This document shows, piece after piece, positions 10,220 through 19,378 of a stretch of DNA of 64,000 nucleotides (its first letter is position 1; every line of letters begins with the position of its first letter). A program made the position numbers and the translations under genes. Source of the DNA: CAMLOF01 sp041913045 (GTDB lineage: Bacteria; Pseudomonadota; Gammaproteobacteria; Burkholderiales; Burkholderiaceae_C); NCBI GenBank assembly GCA_041913045.1, contig JAYSGB010000020.1, positions 1 through 64,000 of the forward strand. The letters are read 5' to 3'. The notes beneath the pieces were generated by a model. It had not been told where the DNA came from. It saw only the letters and a list, made by a program, of their open reading frames with translations, and did no database searches.

Positions 10220-11587
10220 TCAGCCCAGCAAGCGGGCGACATCATTGAAAACGGCAAGCGACATGAGGGCAAGCAGTATGGCGATCCCGCCACGCTGCAA
10301 ACGCTCCATCCAGACGTCCGATACCGGACGGCCGGTCACTCCCTCCCAAAGATAATACATCAGGTGCCCACCATCCAGCACCGGCAGAGGGAGCAGGTTG
10401 AGCACGCCAAGGCTGACACTGATAAGAGCAAGAAACAGCAGATATGACGAAATGCCCAAGCTGGCGGACTTGCCCGCATAGTCCGCAATAGTCAAAGGCC
10501 CGCTGAGATTCTTTAGAGATGCCTCACCCACGAGCATCTTGTACATCATCCGCAGCGTCAGCGCAGAGACTTCCCAGGTGCGCACAGCCCCCTTCCAAAG
10601 GCCTTCAACGGGGTCTGCATACACCGTCACCATGTCTGGCGGAGCGCCTACAAACGCACCTATGCGCCCCACCCAGCCTTCGCCTTGGGGCTCTGCGCGT
10701 GGAGCCACGGCCACCTGAAGCACTTGGCCGCCACGCTCCAGCGTCCAGCGCTGCGGCTTGGAAACACCAGTCTGCGGGTTGACCGCCTGGCGAATCCGCA
10801 CACGCAGCTGCTGGCCATCAGACACGGGTACATCGTCCACCGCCTTCACCAGATCGCCCTCGCGCAGACCCGCTGCCTGCGCAGCGCCATCAGGAAGCAC
10901 CTGGCCAATGACTGGCGCCGACCAAGGCGCCACAATGCCAATCCTCTGGAACAACTGGGCATCAGCGTCGTTCACCCCAAGTTCAGCCAGCGGAAGATTC
11001 ACTTCGCGTCCAGCGCCCTGAGGCCCGTCAGCCACCCAGAGACGCATGTCCTGCTGCGACAAGGCCGCGCGTGTCAGACCCCAGCGAAGTTCCTCAAACG
11101 ACTGTACTTCGACAGACTCTTCATCAGCGGCTGCCGCCCGCAACACCCACTCCCCTCCCCGCAATCCGGCCCGCTCGGCCAAAGACGCCGGAACAGGGCT
11201 GGAAAGCACAGGCCGAGGCTCCTCCACGCCCATCCAGAAGACAAAGGCGTACAGCAGTACCGCCAAACCCAGGTTGGCAAGCGGCCCAGCCGCAACGATG
11301 GCCACCCGCGACCGCAGTGGCTGCGTGTTGAACGCCAGGTGCCGCAACGCTGGCGCGACGGGTGCCTCGCGCTCATCCAGCATGCGCACGTAACCGCCAA
11401 GCGGCAACACAGCAACCACGAACTCCGTTCCACTTCGGGGTGACTGCCAACGCCAGAGCGGTTTGCCGAAACCGATGGAAAAGCGCAGCACCTTCACACC
11501 ACAGGCAACCGCCATGCGGTAGTGCCCGTATTCGTGAACCGCGATCAGCAGCCCCAAGGCCACCACGAACGCCACGACTGTCAACAT
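10220..11587 (-). CDS. rseP: RIP metalloprotease RseP (site-2 protease)
   Basis: Inner-membrane zinc protease that cuts anti-sigma factor RseA during the envelope stress response. 455 residues (450 in E. coli). The zinc site HEYGH is in the first membrane segment at residues 18-22; two central PDZ domains follow, and the second metal-ligand motif is LPLPVLDGGHLMYY in the C-terminal membrane part. It lies 10 bases after dxr and just before bamA, in the conserved dxr-rseP-bamA order. Confidence 0.95.
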   Translation of the reverse strand: MLTVVAFVVALGLLIAVHEYGHYRMAVACGVKVLRFSIGFGKPLWRWQSPRSGTEFVVAVLPLGGYVRMLDEREAPVAPALRHLAFNTQPLRSRVAIVAAGPLANLGLAVLLYAFVFWMGVEEPRPVLSSPVPASLAERAGLRGGEWVLRAAAADEESVEVQSFEELRWGLTRAALSQQDMRLWVADGPQGAGREVNLPLAELGVNDADAQLFQRIGIVAPWSAPVIGQVLPDGAAQAAGLREGDLVKAVDDVPVSDGQQLRVRIRQAVNPQTGVSKPQRWTLERGGQVLQVAVAPRAEPQGEGWVGRIGAFVGAPPDMVTVYADPVEGLWKGAVRTWEVSALTLRMMYKMLVGEASLKNLSGPLTIADYAGKSASLGISSYLLFLALISVSLGVLNLLPLPVLDGGHLMYYLWEGVTGRPVSDVWMERLQRGGIAILLALMSLAVFNDVARLLG

Positions 11588-11597
11588 CTGTGTTTCC

Positions 11598-12806
11598 TCA
11601 ACTTGCGCAACGCGCTACCCAGGCGGATGCCGTGACCCGTGCCTGGGCGTCCACAGCCATGAGGTCCTCAAGGCTGTGAGGCTTGGAGGGCAGGAAGTCC
11701 TCCAGAGTTGCATGGTTGACCTGATGAATCTGGTCGAAGCGCAGGCGGCCTTCCAGGAAGGCCTGGACGGCCACCTCGTTTGCCGCGTTGAGCACCGCCG
11801 TAGTACCGGGCGCGGCGTTCAACGCATCCCATGCCAGTTGCAGGCCAGGGAAGCGATTTGCGTCGGGCGGCTCAAAGGTCAACGCACCCAAACGGGAGAA
11901 ATCCAGCGCCTGGGCGCCCGACTCGATTCGACCCGGCCAACTCAACCCGTAGGCAATGGGCACCCGCATGTCAGGCGTGCCCAGTTGGGCCACCACCGAA
12001 CGATCACGGAACTGCACCATCGAATGGATCACGCTTTGGGGGTGGATCACCACCTCGATGCGCTGTGGAGGCAGCCCGAACAGGTAACGCGCCTCGATCA
12101 CCTCCAGCGCCTTGTTCATCATCGTTGCGGAATCGACGGATATCTTGCGCCCCATCACCCAGTTGGGGTGAGCGCAAGCTTCCTCAGGCGTGACTTGCGC
12201 CAAAGTGGAGGGATCGCGCTGTCTGAACGGGCCGCCTGAGGCGGTCAGAATGATCTTCTCTACCCGAGCGTCCCAGGAAGAGGCGTCTTCTGGCAGCGAC
12301 TGGAAAACCGCCGAGTGTTCGCTGTCGATAGGTAGCAGTGTGGCGCCACCTACCCGCACTGCTTCGAGGAAAAAATCGCCGCCGACCACCAGGGCTTCCT
12401 TGTTGGCGAGCAGAAGCTTTTTGCCTGAACGGGCGGCCGCCAGGCAGGGGGCCAAGCCCGCAGCACCCACAATGGCGGCCATCACCGCGTCAACCTCGGT
12501 AGCCGACGCAACTTGACACAGCGCATCCTCGCCAGCGAGCGCCTCTGTCTTGAGACTCAGGCGTCGCAACCCTTCGCGAAGCGGCGCCAAATGCTCCGCC
12601 CCAATCACCGCATAAGCGGGTTGATGCCGCTCACACTGCCGCAGCAGCGCCTCCCACTGGTTGGCTGCGGTCAGCGCGAACACTTCGAACCTGTCGGGAT
12701 GACGCTCGAGCACGTCAAGGGTATTGGTGCCAATCGAACCGGTCGAGCCGAGCACCGTCACCCGTTGGCGCGCTCCCTGTCGCTGGCCATGTGTGAAGGA
12801 ATTCAT
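11598..12806 (-). CDS. dxr: 1-deoxy-D-xylulose-5-phosphate reductoisomerase
   Basis: Commits the MEP pathway to isoprenoids by converting DXP to MEP with NADPH. 402 residues from the ATG at 12806; a GTG at 12815 would add three. The NADPH site is VTVLGSTGSIGTNTLDV near the N-terminus; the metal and substrate region includes LLPIDSEHSAVFQ and ILTASGGPFR. Other MEP genes in the window are ispD and ispF at 32-33 kb. Cotranscription with cdsA and rseP is likely. Confidence 0.96.
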   Translation of the reverse strand: MNSFTHGQRQGARQRVTVLGSTGSIGTNTLDVLERHPDRFEVFALTAANQWEALLRQCERHQPAYAVIGAEHLAPLREGLRRLSLKTEALAGEDALCQVASATEVDAVMAAIVGAAGLAPCLAAARSGKKLLLANKEALVVGGDFFLEAVRVGGATLLPIDSEHSAVFQSLPEDASSWDARVEKIILTASGGPFRQRDPSTLAQVTPEEACAHPNWVMGRKISVDSATMMNKALEVIEARYLFGLPPQRIEVVIHPQSVIHSMVQFRDRSVVAQLGTPDMRVPIAYGLSWPGRIESGAQALDFSRLGALTFEPPDANRFPGLQLAWDALNAAPGTTAVLNAANEVAVQAFLEGRLRFDQIHQVNHATLEDFLPSKPHSLEDLMAVDAQARVTASAWVARCAS

Positions 12807-12825
12807 GCAAGACACCCGGAAACAA

Positions 12826-13647
12826 TCATTGATAGGACACCAGCATCATGGCCAGCGGCATCACCGGCAGCAGTGCATCCACCCGGTCCAGCACACCGCC
12901 GTGGCCGGGCAACAGCTGGCTGGAATCCTTGACACCAGCACTGCGCTTGACCAAGGACTCGATCAGATCACCCGCCACGCTCATGCAAGTGAGGAAAGCC
13001 ACACCAAGCAAGAACAACACTGGCCCCATGGCCCACAGGCGAGCGTAAAGGCTGTCACCAGAACCCAGCCACAGCCAACCCAATGCCAACAAAAGGACGC
13101 CGACACCGCCGCTGTACGCCCCCTCCCAACTCTTGCCGGGGCTGATCGCCGGTGCCAGCTTGCGTTTGCCAAAAGCCTTGCCGCCAAAGTATGCCGCGAT
13201 ATCTGCCATCCAGACCAGAAGCATCATGGACAACAGCATGCCTACACCCATGTAGCGGGCCTGCGCCATGGCCCACCAAGCCACGCCGATCAACACCAAA
13301 CCAATGAGCAGACGGGGCACCCTGGGTACACCCGCCCAACCGGGTACGCCGCGCCGCAACATCCATGCGGTGAGCAGAACCCAAACAAGTGCAACGGCCT
13401 GCCAGAGCCACGGCGTGGCCACATCGAGCCCCACCTGCCACCACATGGCCGCAAGAACAACACCCAAAGCCAGACCACAGACCCAGGCCAGCAGACCATG
13501 AACACCATTCAGGCGTGCCCATTCCCAGCCCGCACCAACGATCATCACAAGGGTCAAGGCACAGAATGGCTCGGGAGATGGATAAAACAACGCCGGCAGC
13601 AAAAACGCCAGCAACACCAGCGCAGTGATCACGCGTTGCTTGAGCAT
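12826..13647 (-). CDS. cdsA: Phosphatidate cytidylyltransferase (CDP-diglyceride synthase)
   Basis: Makes CDP-diacylglycerol from CTP and phosphatidate, the branch point for phospholipids; the product is used by PssA encoded at 47.6 kb. 273 residues, almost all hydrophobic with about eight membrane segments. The family signature appears near the C-terminus as SLVKRSAGVKDSSQLLPGHGG, followed by LDRVDALL. The start overlaps uppS by 19 bases. Confidence 0.95.
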   Translation of the reverse strand: MLKQRVITALVLLAFLLPALFYPSPEPFCALTLVMIVGAGWEWARLNGVHGLLAWVCGLALGVVLAAMWWQVGLDVATPWLWQAVALVWVLLTAWMLRRGVPGWAGVPRVPRLLIGLVLIGVAWWAMAQARYMGVGMLLSMMLLVWMADIAAYFGGKAFGKRKLAPAISPGKSWEGAYSGGVGVLLLALGWLWLGSGDSLYARLWAMGPVLFLLGVAFLTCMSVAGDLIESLVKRSAGVKDSSQLLPGHGGVLDRVDALLPVMPLAMMLVSYQ

Positions 13648-14399
13648 GCCTGGTCTCCCGGTGTTTCAGAGCAAGGCCCCTGCAGTTGTTCGGAAATGCG
13701 GCCAAAGCGACGCTCACGTCCGCCATACCAGGCCAAAGCCCTGTCAAACTCCGCCTCATCAAAGTCCGGCCAGAGGCAACCCGAGAAATACAACTCGCTG
13801 TACGCCAACTGCCAAAGCAGGAAGTTGCTGATGCGTACTTCACCCCCCGTGCGGATCAGAAGATCAGGGTCGGGCACGTGGGACAAGGAAAGAGCCCCCG
13901 CCAGAGAGTCCTCGGTGATTGGTTCACCACGGTCAGCCAGCTGGCGCGCCGCCTGGACAATATCCCAACGGCCGCCGTAGTTGAAGCATACGTTCAACGT
14001 CAGGCGCTGGTTGTTGGCCGTCTCTTGCTCCGCCTTGATCAACCCATCGCGAACTGCAGCAGACAAAACGCTGCGGTCACCTGGAAAGCACAGACGGACG
14101 CCCGCGTCGGACAAGGCTGGCACCTCACGGGCCAAAGCCTTGGCCAGAAGCCCCATCAAGCCGGACACCTCGTCGGCAGGACGCTTCCAGTTCTCAGAGG
14201 AGAAAGCGAAAACCGTCAGGACGCGGACACCTTTGTCGATGCTCCAGCGCACCGTCTGGCGCAAAGCCTCCACACCCTGGCGATGCCCTGCCAGACGGGG
14301 CAGAAACCTTTTTTTAGCCCACCGGCCGTTGCCATCCATGACGATGGCCACATGCCCTGGCACGGCCGAGGCGGGACTGTTCTTTGATGTCAAACCCAT
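13629..14399 (-). CDS. uppS: Undecaprenyl diphosphate synthase (cis-prenyltransferase)
   Basis: Extends farnesyl diphosphate with IPP to C55, the lipid carrier for peptidoglycan and O-antigen. 256 residues. The catalytic Asp lies in HVAIVMDGNGRWAKKR; later blocks LTVFAFSSENWKRP, RLTLNVCFNYGGRWDI and LLIRTGGEVRISNFLLWQLAYSE fit the family (with one to the final D of FDEAEFDRAL). The gene is 34 bases downstream of frr and overlaps cdsA. Confidence 0.96.
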   Translation of the reverse strand: MGLTSKNSPASAVPGHVAIVMDGNGRWAKKRFLPRLAGHRQGVEALRQTVRWSIDKGVRVLTVFAFSSENWKRPADEVSGLMGLLAKALAREVPALSDAGVRLCFPGDRSVLSAAVRDGLIKAEQETANNQRLTLNVCFNYGGRWDIVQAARQLADRGEPITEDSLAGALSLSHVPDPDLLIRTGGEVRISNFLLWQLAYSELYFSGCLWPDFDEAEFDRALAWYGGRERRFGRISEQLQGPCSETPGDQACSSNA

Positions 14400-14433
14400 G
14401 GAGTCCAGCCCCTGAGCACAGGCAAAGCCCGGC

Positions 14434-14994
14434 TCAGATGGCCATCAGGTCCTGTTCCTTGGCAGCGATGAGCTTGTCAACTTCAGTGATCATGCGGTCG
14501 GTCAGCTTCTGGATCTCGTCCTGAGAGCGACGCTCATCGTCCTCGGAGGCCAGCTTGTCCTTGACCAGCTTCTTGACGTGGTCGTTGGCATCGCGGCGCA
14601 GGTTGCGAATGGCAACCTTGGACTGCTCACCTTCGGCACGCACGACCTTGGTCAGCTCGCGGCGGCGCTCCTCGGTCATTGCCGGAATCGGCACACGGAT
14701 CAAATCACCCTGGGAAGCAGGGTTGAGCCCCAGATCAGATTCACGGATGGCTTTCTCGATCTTTGCACCCATGCCCTTTTCCCAAGGAGCGACACCAATG
14801 GTGCGGGCATCCAGCAGCGACAGGTTGGCCACCTGAGAAAGCGGCAGCATGGAGCCGTAATACTCCACCTGCACGGTATCCAGCAGTTGCGGGTTCGCGC
14901 GACCAGTGCGTATCTTGGCCAGGTTGTGCTTCAGTGCCTCCAGGGACTGATGCATTTTCTGATCGGCATTTTTTTTGATTTCGGAAAGTTCCAT
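14434..14994 (-). CDS. frr: Ribosome recycling factor
   Basis: With EF-G it splits post-termination ribosomes. 186 residues against 185 in E. coli; the sequence follows the family throughout (KIRTGRANPQLLDTVQVEYYG, LIRVPIPAMTEERRRELTK, and IRNLRRDANDHVKKL). It lies between pyrH and uppS in the conserved pyrH-frr-uppS order. The start ATG at 14994 follows a GGTGAGAG-type ribosome site. Confidence 0.97.
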   Translation of the reverse strand: MELSEIKKNADQKMHQSLEALKHNLAKIRTGRANPQLLDTVQVEYYGSMLPLSQVANLSLLDARTIGVAPWEKGMGAKIEKAIRESDLGLNPASQGDLIRVPIPAMTEERRRELTKVVRAEGEQSKVAIRNLRRDANDHVKKLVKDKLASEDDERRSQDEIQKLTDRMITEVDKLIAAKEQDLMAI

Positions 14995-15044
14995 CTCTCA
15001 CCTCTCGTTGACGGTGCGACGCAATAAGCCCGCACCAGCCTGTA

Positions 15045-15755
15045 TCAAACGTGCACCAGGGTGCCTTCGTCGTCGCCCAGCACCACGCGGCGCAGAGCAC
15101 CCGGCTTGAAAATGCTGAACACGCGCACCGGCAGGTTCTGATCCCGGCAGAGGGCAAATGCCGTGGCGTCCATCACCTGCAATTGACGAGCCATGGCTTC
15201 ATCAAAGCTGATGGCCGTGTAGCGCGTAGCCGTGGGATCTTTCTTCGGGTCGGCAGAGTACACGCCGTCCACTTTGGTGGCCTTGAGCACGATCTCGGCA
15301 CCGATCTCGGCACCCCGCAGCGCCGCAGCCGTGTCGGTGGTGAAGAACGGGTTACCGGTGCCTGCGGCAAAAACCACGACCTTACCCTCTTCCAGGTACT
15401 GCAGCGCCTTTGGGCGGACGTACGGCTCCACGACCTGCTCGATGGAGATCGCGGACATCACCCGGGCGGTGACGCCTGCTTTCTGCATGGCGTCGGCCAA
15501 AGCCAGGGAGTTCATGACCGTGGCCAGCATGCCCATGTAGTCAGCCGTGGCGCGGTCCATGCCGACCGAGCCGCCTGCCACTCCGCGGAAAATGTTGCCG
15601 CCGCCAATGACCACAGCAACCTCTACCCCAAGGCGGGTGACTTCCGCCACCTCCTCAACGATGCGCACGATGGTGGCGCGGTTGATGCCGAAGGCGTCGT
15701 CACCCATGAGGGCTTCGCCGGACAACTTGAGGAGGATGCGCTTGAGGGCTGGCAT
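15045..15755 (-). CDS. pyrH: UMP kinase
   Basis: Phosphorylates UMP to UDP; amino-acid-kinase fold. 236 residues from the ATG at 15755 (MPALKRILLKLSGEALMG); a TTG at 15773 would add six. The nucleotide and UMP-binding blocks VAVVIGGGNIFRGVAGG, DYMGMLATVMNSLALADA and FAAGTGNPFFTTDTAAALRGAE are present. It is preceded by tsf and followed by frr; a hairpin at 15806-15833 separates it from tsf. Confidence 0.96.
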   Translation of the reverse strand: MPALKRILLKLSGEALMGDDAFGINRATIVRIVEEVAEVTRLGVEVAVVIGGGNIFRGVAGGSVGMDRATADYMGMLATVMNSLALADAMQKAGVTARVMSAISIEQVVEPYVRPKALQYLEEGKVVVFAAGTGNPFFTTDTAAALRGAEIGAEIVLKATKVDGVYSADPKKDPTATRYTAISFDEAMARQLQVMDATAFALCRDQNLPVRVFSIFKPGALRRVVLGDDEGTLVHV

Positions 15756-15805
15756 AGGCGGCAGTAGTGGCAAATTTTTCCGATTTTACGGGCTATGTTG
15801 TGACA

Positions 15806-15833
15806 ACGGCCGACCCCGGGTGGGATCGGCCGT
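15806..15833. terminator. Hairpin between tsf and pyrH
   Basis: A 12-pair stem with one mismatch (ACGGCCGA at 15806 pairing with TCGGCCGT at 15826-15833) and a four-base loop lies 50 bases after the tsf stop. On the minus strand, the direction of tsf-pyrH transcription, no T-run follows; on the plus strand a T-run follows at 15838-15843. It may be a partial terminator or an RNA-stabilising hairpin rather than a strong terminator. Confidence 0.5.
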
Positions 15834-15882
15834 GTAATTTTTTGCAAGCACGCCTCACAGCGAGCTTGCAGGCTGAGGCAGG

Positions 15883-16779
15883 TCAGGCGCCTTGAGCGGC
15901 GGCTTGTGCAGCGGCCACTTCGGCGGCGAAGTCTTCCACCTTCTTCTCAATGCCTTCGCCCACCACGAACATGGTGAAGCCCTTGACATTGGTGTTGGCA
16001 GACTTCAGGTACGCACCCACGGTCTGCTTGCCGTCTGCGGCCTTGACAAACACCTGATCCAGCAGAGAGACCTCTTTCAGGTACTTCTGCACGGAACCTT
16101 CCACCATCTTGGCAACGATGTCAGCAGGCTTGCCGGATTCAGCAGCCTTTTGCTCGGCAACGGAACGCTCCTTGGCGATCAGGTCTGCAGGCACGTCAGC
16201 GCCAGACAGAGCCACAGGCTTCATGGCGGCGATATGCATTGCGGAATCCTTGGCAGCCACTGCATCGCCTTCGAATTCCACCATCACGCCAATACGCACG
16301 CCGTGCAGGTAGGAGGCCAGTTGGCCGCCACCGCTGTAGCGCTTGAAGCGGCGGATGGTCATGTTCTCGCCGATCTTGCCGATCAGGCCCTTGCGCACTT
16401 CTTCCACGGTGGGGCCGAAGCCTTCCATGGACAGAGGCAGCTCGGCCACTGCGGCCACGTCGGCCGGGTTGTTCTTGACGACCAGCTGAGCCACGGCGTT
16501 GCAGAAAGCCAGGAACAGGTCGTTCTTGGAAACAAAGTCGGTTTCGCAGTTGACTTCCACCAGAGCACCGGTGTTGCCTTCGATGAATGAAGCCACCACG
16601 CCTTCGGCGGTGATACGGCTAGCGGCCTTGCCGGCCTTGTTGCCCAGCTTGACGCGCAGGATTTCCTCAGCCTTCTCCATGTTGCCGTCGGCTTCGGTCA
16701 GTGCTTTCTTGCACTCCATCATGGGGGCGTCGGTCTTGGCGCGCAGTTCTGCGACCATGCTTGCGGTGATTGCAGCCAT
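15883..16779 (-). CDS. tsf: Elongation factor Ts
   Basis: Nucleotide exchange factor for EF-Tu. 298 residues (283 in E. coli). The N-terminal domain ITASMVAELRAKTDAPMMEC, the core TDFVSKNDLFL block and the C-terminal module with GFTMFVVGEGIEKK are as expected. It is downstream of rpsB with a minus-strand terminator-like hairpin between them at 16842-16866, which can make tsf expression lower than that of rpsB. Confidence 0.97.
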   Translation of the reverse strand: MAAITASMVAELRAKTDAPMMECKKALTEADGNMEKAEEILRVKLGNKAGKAASRITAEGVVASFIEGNTGALVEVNCETDFVSKNDLFLAFCNAVAQLVVKNNPADVAAVAELPLSMEGFGPTVEEVRKGLIGKIGENMTIRRFKRYSGGGQLASYLHGVRIGVMVEFEGDAVAAKDSAMHIAAMKPVALSGADVPADLIAKERSVAEQKAAESGKPADIVAKMVEGSVQKYLKEVSLLDQVFVKAADGKQTVGAYLKSANTNVKGFTMFVVGEGIEKKVEDFAAEVAAAQAAAQGA

Positions 16780-16841
16780 CTTTTTACTCCGTCTGAGCGT
16801 TGAAGCTCAATGATTCAATGTCTGAATGGATTTTCGGTTAC

Positions 16842-16866
16842 AAAAAAGGGGCTGCTCGAGCCCCTT
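16842..16866 (-). terminator. Intrinsic terminator/attenuator between rpsB and tsf
   Basis: On the minus strand the sequence forms an 8-pair stem (AAGGGGCT with AGCCCCTT), a 5-base loop and a following run of six T. It lies 20 bases after the rpsB stop and 63 before the tsf start. Partial termination at this place is known in E. coli rpsB-tsf; here that role is inferred from position and structure. Confidence 0.8.
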
Positions 16867-16885
16867 CTTGCACGGGCACAGACGA

Positions 16886-17629
16886 TCAGGCAGCGTCTTG
16901 CACTTCGACGAATTCGTCGCCACCCTGCACAGCCTTGACCACGTCGGTCACGGCAGCGTTGCGGCCTTCCAGGATCGCGTCAGCGATGCCACGAGCGTAC
17001 AGAGCAACAGCCTTGGCGGAGTCGTCGTTGCCGGGGATCACGTAGTCGATGCCTTCGGGGGAGTGGTTGGTGTCAACCACGCCGATCAAGGGAATGCCCA
17101 GCTTCTGTGCTTCAGCCACGGCAATCTTGTGATAACCCACGTCGATCACGAAGATGGCGTCGGGCAGCGCGTTCATGTCCTGAATACCGCCGATGTCCTT
17201 CTCCAGCTTTTCGATCTGGCGATTGAAGGTCAGCTGCTCTTTCTTGGACATGCTCTCCAGGCCAGCTTCCTTCTGGGCCAGCATGTCTTTCAGGCGCTTG
17301 ATGGAGGTCTTGACCGTCTTGAAGTTGGTCAGCATGCCGCCCAGCCAACGCTGCTCGACGAAAGGCACGCCTGCACGACGGGCTTCCTGAGCCACGAGGT
17401 CACGCGACTGGCGCTTGGTGCCCACCATCAGCACGGTGCCACCATTGGCGGTCAGCTGACGCACGAACTTGGCAGCCTCCTCGAACATCGGGAGGGTTTT
17501 TTCCAGGTTGACGATGTGGATCTTGTTGCGATGGCCAAAAATGAAGGGGGCCATCTTGGGGTTCCAGAAGCGGGTTTGGTGACCGAAGTGGACACCGGCT
17601 TCCAGCATTTCGCGCATGGAAATGGACAT
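16886..17629 (-). CDS. rpsB: 30S ribosomal protein S2
   Basis: 247 residues, close to the 241 of E. coli S2. The start MSISMREMLEAGVHFGHQTR and the blocks FWNPKMAPFIFGHRNKIHI, RWLGGMLTNFKTVKTSI and GIPLIGVVDTNHSPEGIDYV are S2 signatures. It opens the long minus-strand run. A leader of about 150 bases between the candidate -10 box and the ATG leaves room for autogenous control by S2, which is known in other proteobacteria but not shown here. Confidence 0.98.
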   Translation of the reverse strand: MSISMREMLEAGVHFGHQTRFWNPKMAPFIFGHRNKIHIVNLEKTLPMFEEAAKFVRQLTANGGTVLMVGTKRQSRDLVAQEARRAGVPFVEQRWLGGMLTNFKTVKTSIKRLKDMLAQKEAGLESMSKKEQLTFNRQIEKLEKDIGGIQDMNALPDAIFVIDVGYHKIAVAEAQKLGIPLIGVVDTNHSPEGIDYVIPGNDDSAKAVALYARGIADAILEGRNAAVTDVVKAVQGGDEFVEVQDAA

Positions 17630-17779
17630 GATTGTTAATCTTTCCTGAGGTTTGGACTGAAATCAGGCCCCGATCACCAGCAGAAACACTGCCAGCAACA
17701 CCCGGGTGGGCCTGTTTGCGATTGCCTTTGCCGTGCACCGCACCTGAAGCAGGCGCGCTGCGAGCAGCAAAGCCTTGGG

Positions 17780-17785
17780 ATTGTA
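17780..17785 (-). promoter_or_regulatory. Candidate -10 box for rpsB
   Basis: TACAAT on the minus strand, about 150 bases upstream of the rpsB start, in the 195-base region shared with the divergent nnrDE gene. No strong -35 was recognised. Confidence 0.4.
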
Positions 17786-17824
17786 ACACCTTTGCTAACT
17801 TGATGCTCGTGCGACACTTCAACC

Positions 17825-19360
17825 ATGCGGCACATAGTCCCCGAATCGCTCCAGAACCCACTCCCGCTTCACGGGGGAGAGAAAACACGCCACATTGAAC
17901 GGACCGCTCAGGCCCAGCTCCCGCCGTACGCCCTGATGGAGAGGGCCGGGAATGCGGTTTACCGCCTGGCTCGCGCGCTCTACCCGCACGCCAGGCACAT
18001 CTGGATTGCTTGCGGGCCAGGCAACAACGGAGGCGATGGACTCCTGGCGGCAGCGGCCTTCAAGCATGATGGCTTGGCCAACGTGACCGTGACTTGGCGA
18101 GCCGACGAAACCCGACTCCCCATCGATGCTCAACACGCTCTGGCGCGCGCCCGCGCTGCTGGCGTCGCTTTCGCAGACTCTCCCCCAGCAGACGCTGACT
18201 TTGCCATAGACGCCCTGTTGGGCCTGGGCATCCGCACCACGCCACAGGGCCGAATCGCTGAAGACATCCGCGCGCTCCTGACACTTGAGCGCCCCGTTCT
18301 TTGCGTGGACTTGCCGAGCGGCCTGCATCCGGACACAGGCACTTGGCTGGCGAACCACCCTGGTCAATCTCGCGCACCTCGCCACACCCTTTCGTTGCTG
18401 ACTCTGAAACCCGGACTGTTCACAGCACAAGGACGAGACGCATCAGGCGACATTTGGCTGGACGACCTCGGCATCGACACCACCCCCACCGAACCAGACG
18501 CCCTTCTCCACGCACCGCCTCATCCCTTCACAGCGCGCAGGCTGCGCCACGGCGCACACAAGGGTCAACACGGCGATCTGATTGTGCTGGGCGGACAAAG
18601 TGTGACCTTCAATGGCCAAGGCATGACCGGGGCAGCGCTCCTAGCAGCTCGCGCGGGGCTTTTTTCAGGCGCAGGCCGCTTGTATCTGGGCCTGCTGGGC
18701 GATACCGGCGCCGATCGGATGGTCGTCGACCCTGCCTGCCCCGAACTGATGCTCCGCAACGCCGACGAACTGGCACAAAGCGACTTGGCGGCCACCGGCA
18801 CGACCGTGTGCGGCTGCGGCGGTGGAATGGCTGTGCGCAACATCCTGCCTCACGTGCTGGAACGCAGCCCCAGGCTGGTGCTGGACGCCGATGCCCTCAA
18901 TGCAATTGCCGATGAACCCCGGTGGCAAAAAAGCCTGGCCGACAGGAAGCGCCAAGGCAAAATCACCGTGCTCACGCCACACCCCCTGGAAGCCGCACGC
19001 CTTTTGGCCACCGACACCCGCACAGTACAGTCTGACCGCGTCACGGCCTGCAAACAACTGAGTGAAAAATTCGGATGCACAGTGATCCTGAAAGGATCGG
19101 GAAGCATCGTCTGCGCACCTGGTTTGACACCAGCGATCAACGCCACGGGCAATGCACTGCTGGCCACAGCCGGCACAGGCGACGTGCTGGCAGGCGTACT
19201 TGGGGCCGGGCTTGCAAGTGAGCAATCTGCCTGCGACACCAAGCGAGCGTTTGAACTTTCGTGTGATGCCGTCTACCGCCACGGTCTGACAGCAACACGT
19301 TGGCCTGCTGAAACACCCTTCAGCGCCAGTTTGCTGGCGGCCAGCATGACGCCGGGCTGA
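17825..19360 (+). CDS. nnr: Bifunctional NAD(P)H-hydrate epimerase/dehydratase
   Basis: Repairs hydrated NAD(P)H. 511 residues with two domains. The N-terminal YjeF_N epimerase (about 20-215) shows ALMERAGNAVYRLA and IACGPGNNGGDGLLAAAAF. The C-terminal ADP-dependent dehydratase of ribokinase fold (about 230-505) has HKGQHGDLIVLGG, VLDADALNAIAD, VLTPHPLEAARLL and the GxGD motif TAGTGDVLAGVLGAGLA. It reads divergently from rpsB and converges with the YggT gene 18 bases further on. Confidence 0.94.
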   Translation: MRHIVPESLQNPLPLHGGEKTRHIERTAQAQLPPYALMERAGNAVYRLARALYPHARHIWIACGPGNNGGDGLLAAAAFKHDGLANVTVTWRADETRLPIDAQHALARARAAGVAFADSPPADADFAIDALLGLGIRTTPQGRIAEDIRALLTLERPVLCVDLPSGLHPDTGTWLANHPGQSRAPRHTLSLLTLKPGLFTAQGRDASGDIWLDDLGIDTTPTEPDALLHAPPHPFTARRLRHGAHKGQHGDLIVLGGQSVTFNGQGMTGAALLAARAGLFSGAGRLYLGLLGDTGADRMVVDPACPELMLRNADELAQSDLAATGTTVCGCGGGMAVRNILPHVLERSPRLVLDADALNAIADEPRWQKSLADRKRQGKITVLTPHPLEAARLLATDTRTVQSDRVTACKQLSEKFGCTVILKGSGSIVCAPGLTPAINATGNALLATAGTGDVLAGVLGAGLASEQSACDTKRAFELSCDAVYRHGLTATRWPAETPFSASLLAASMTPG

Positions 19361-19378
19361 TGCAAAAGCCGGGGCACG

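Noticed and set aside
15806..15833. A plus-strand terminator between tsf and pyrH
   Set aside because: The T-run is on the plus strand, but no plus-strand gene lies upstream; I list only a hairpin of unknown role.
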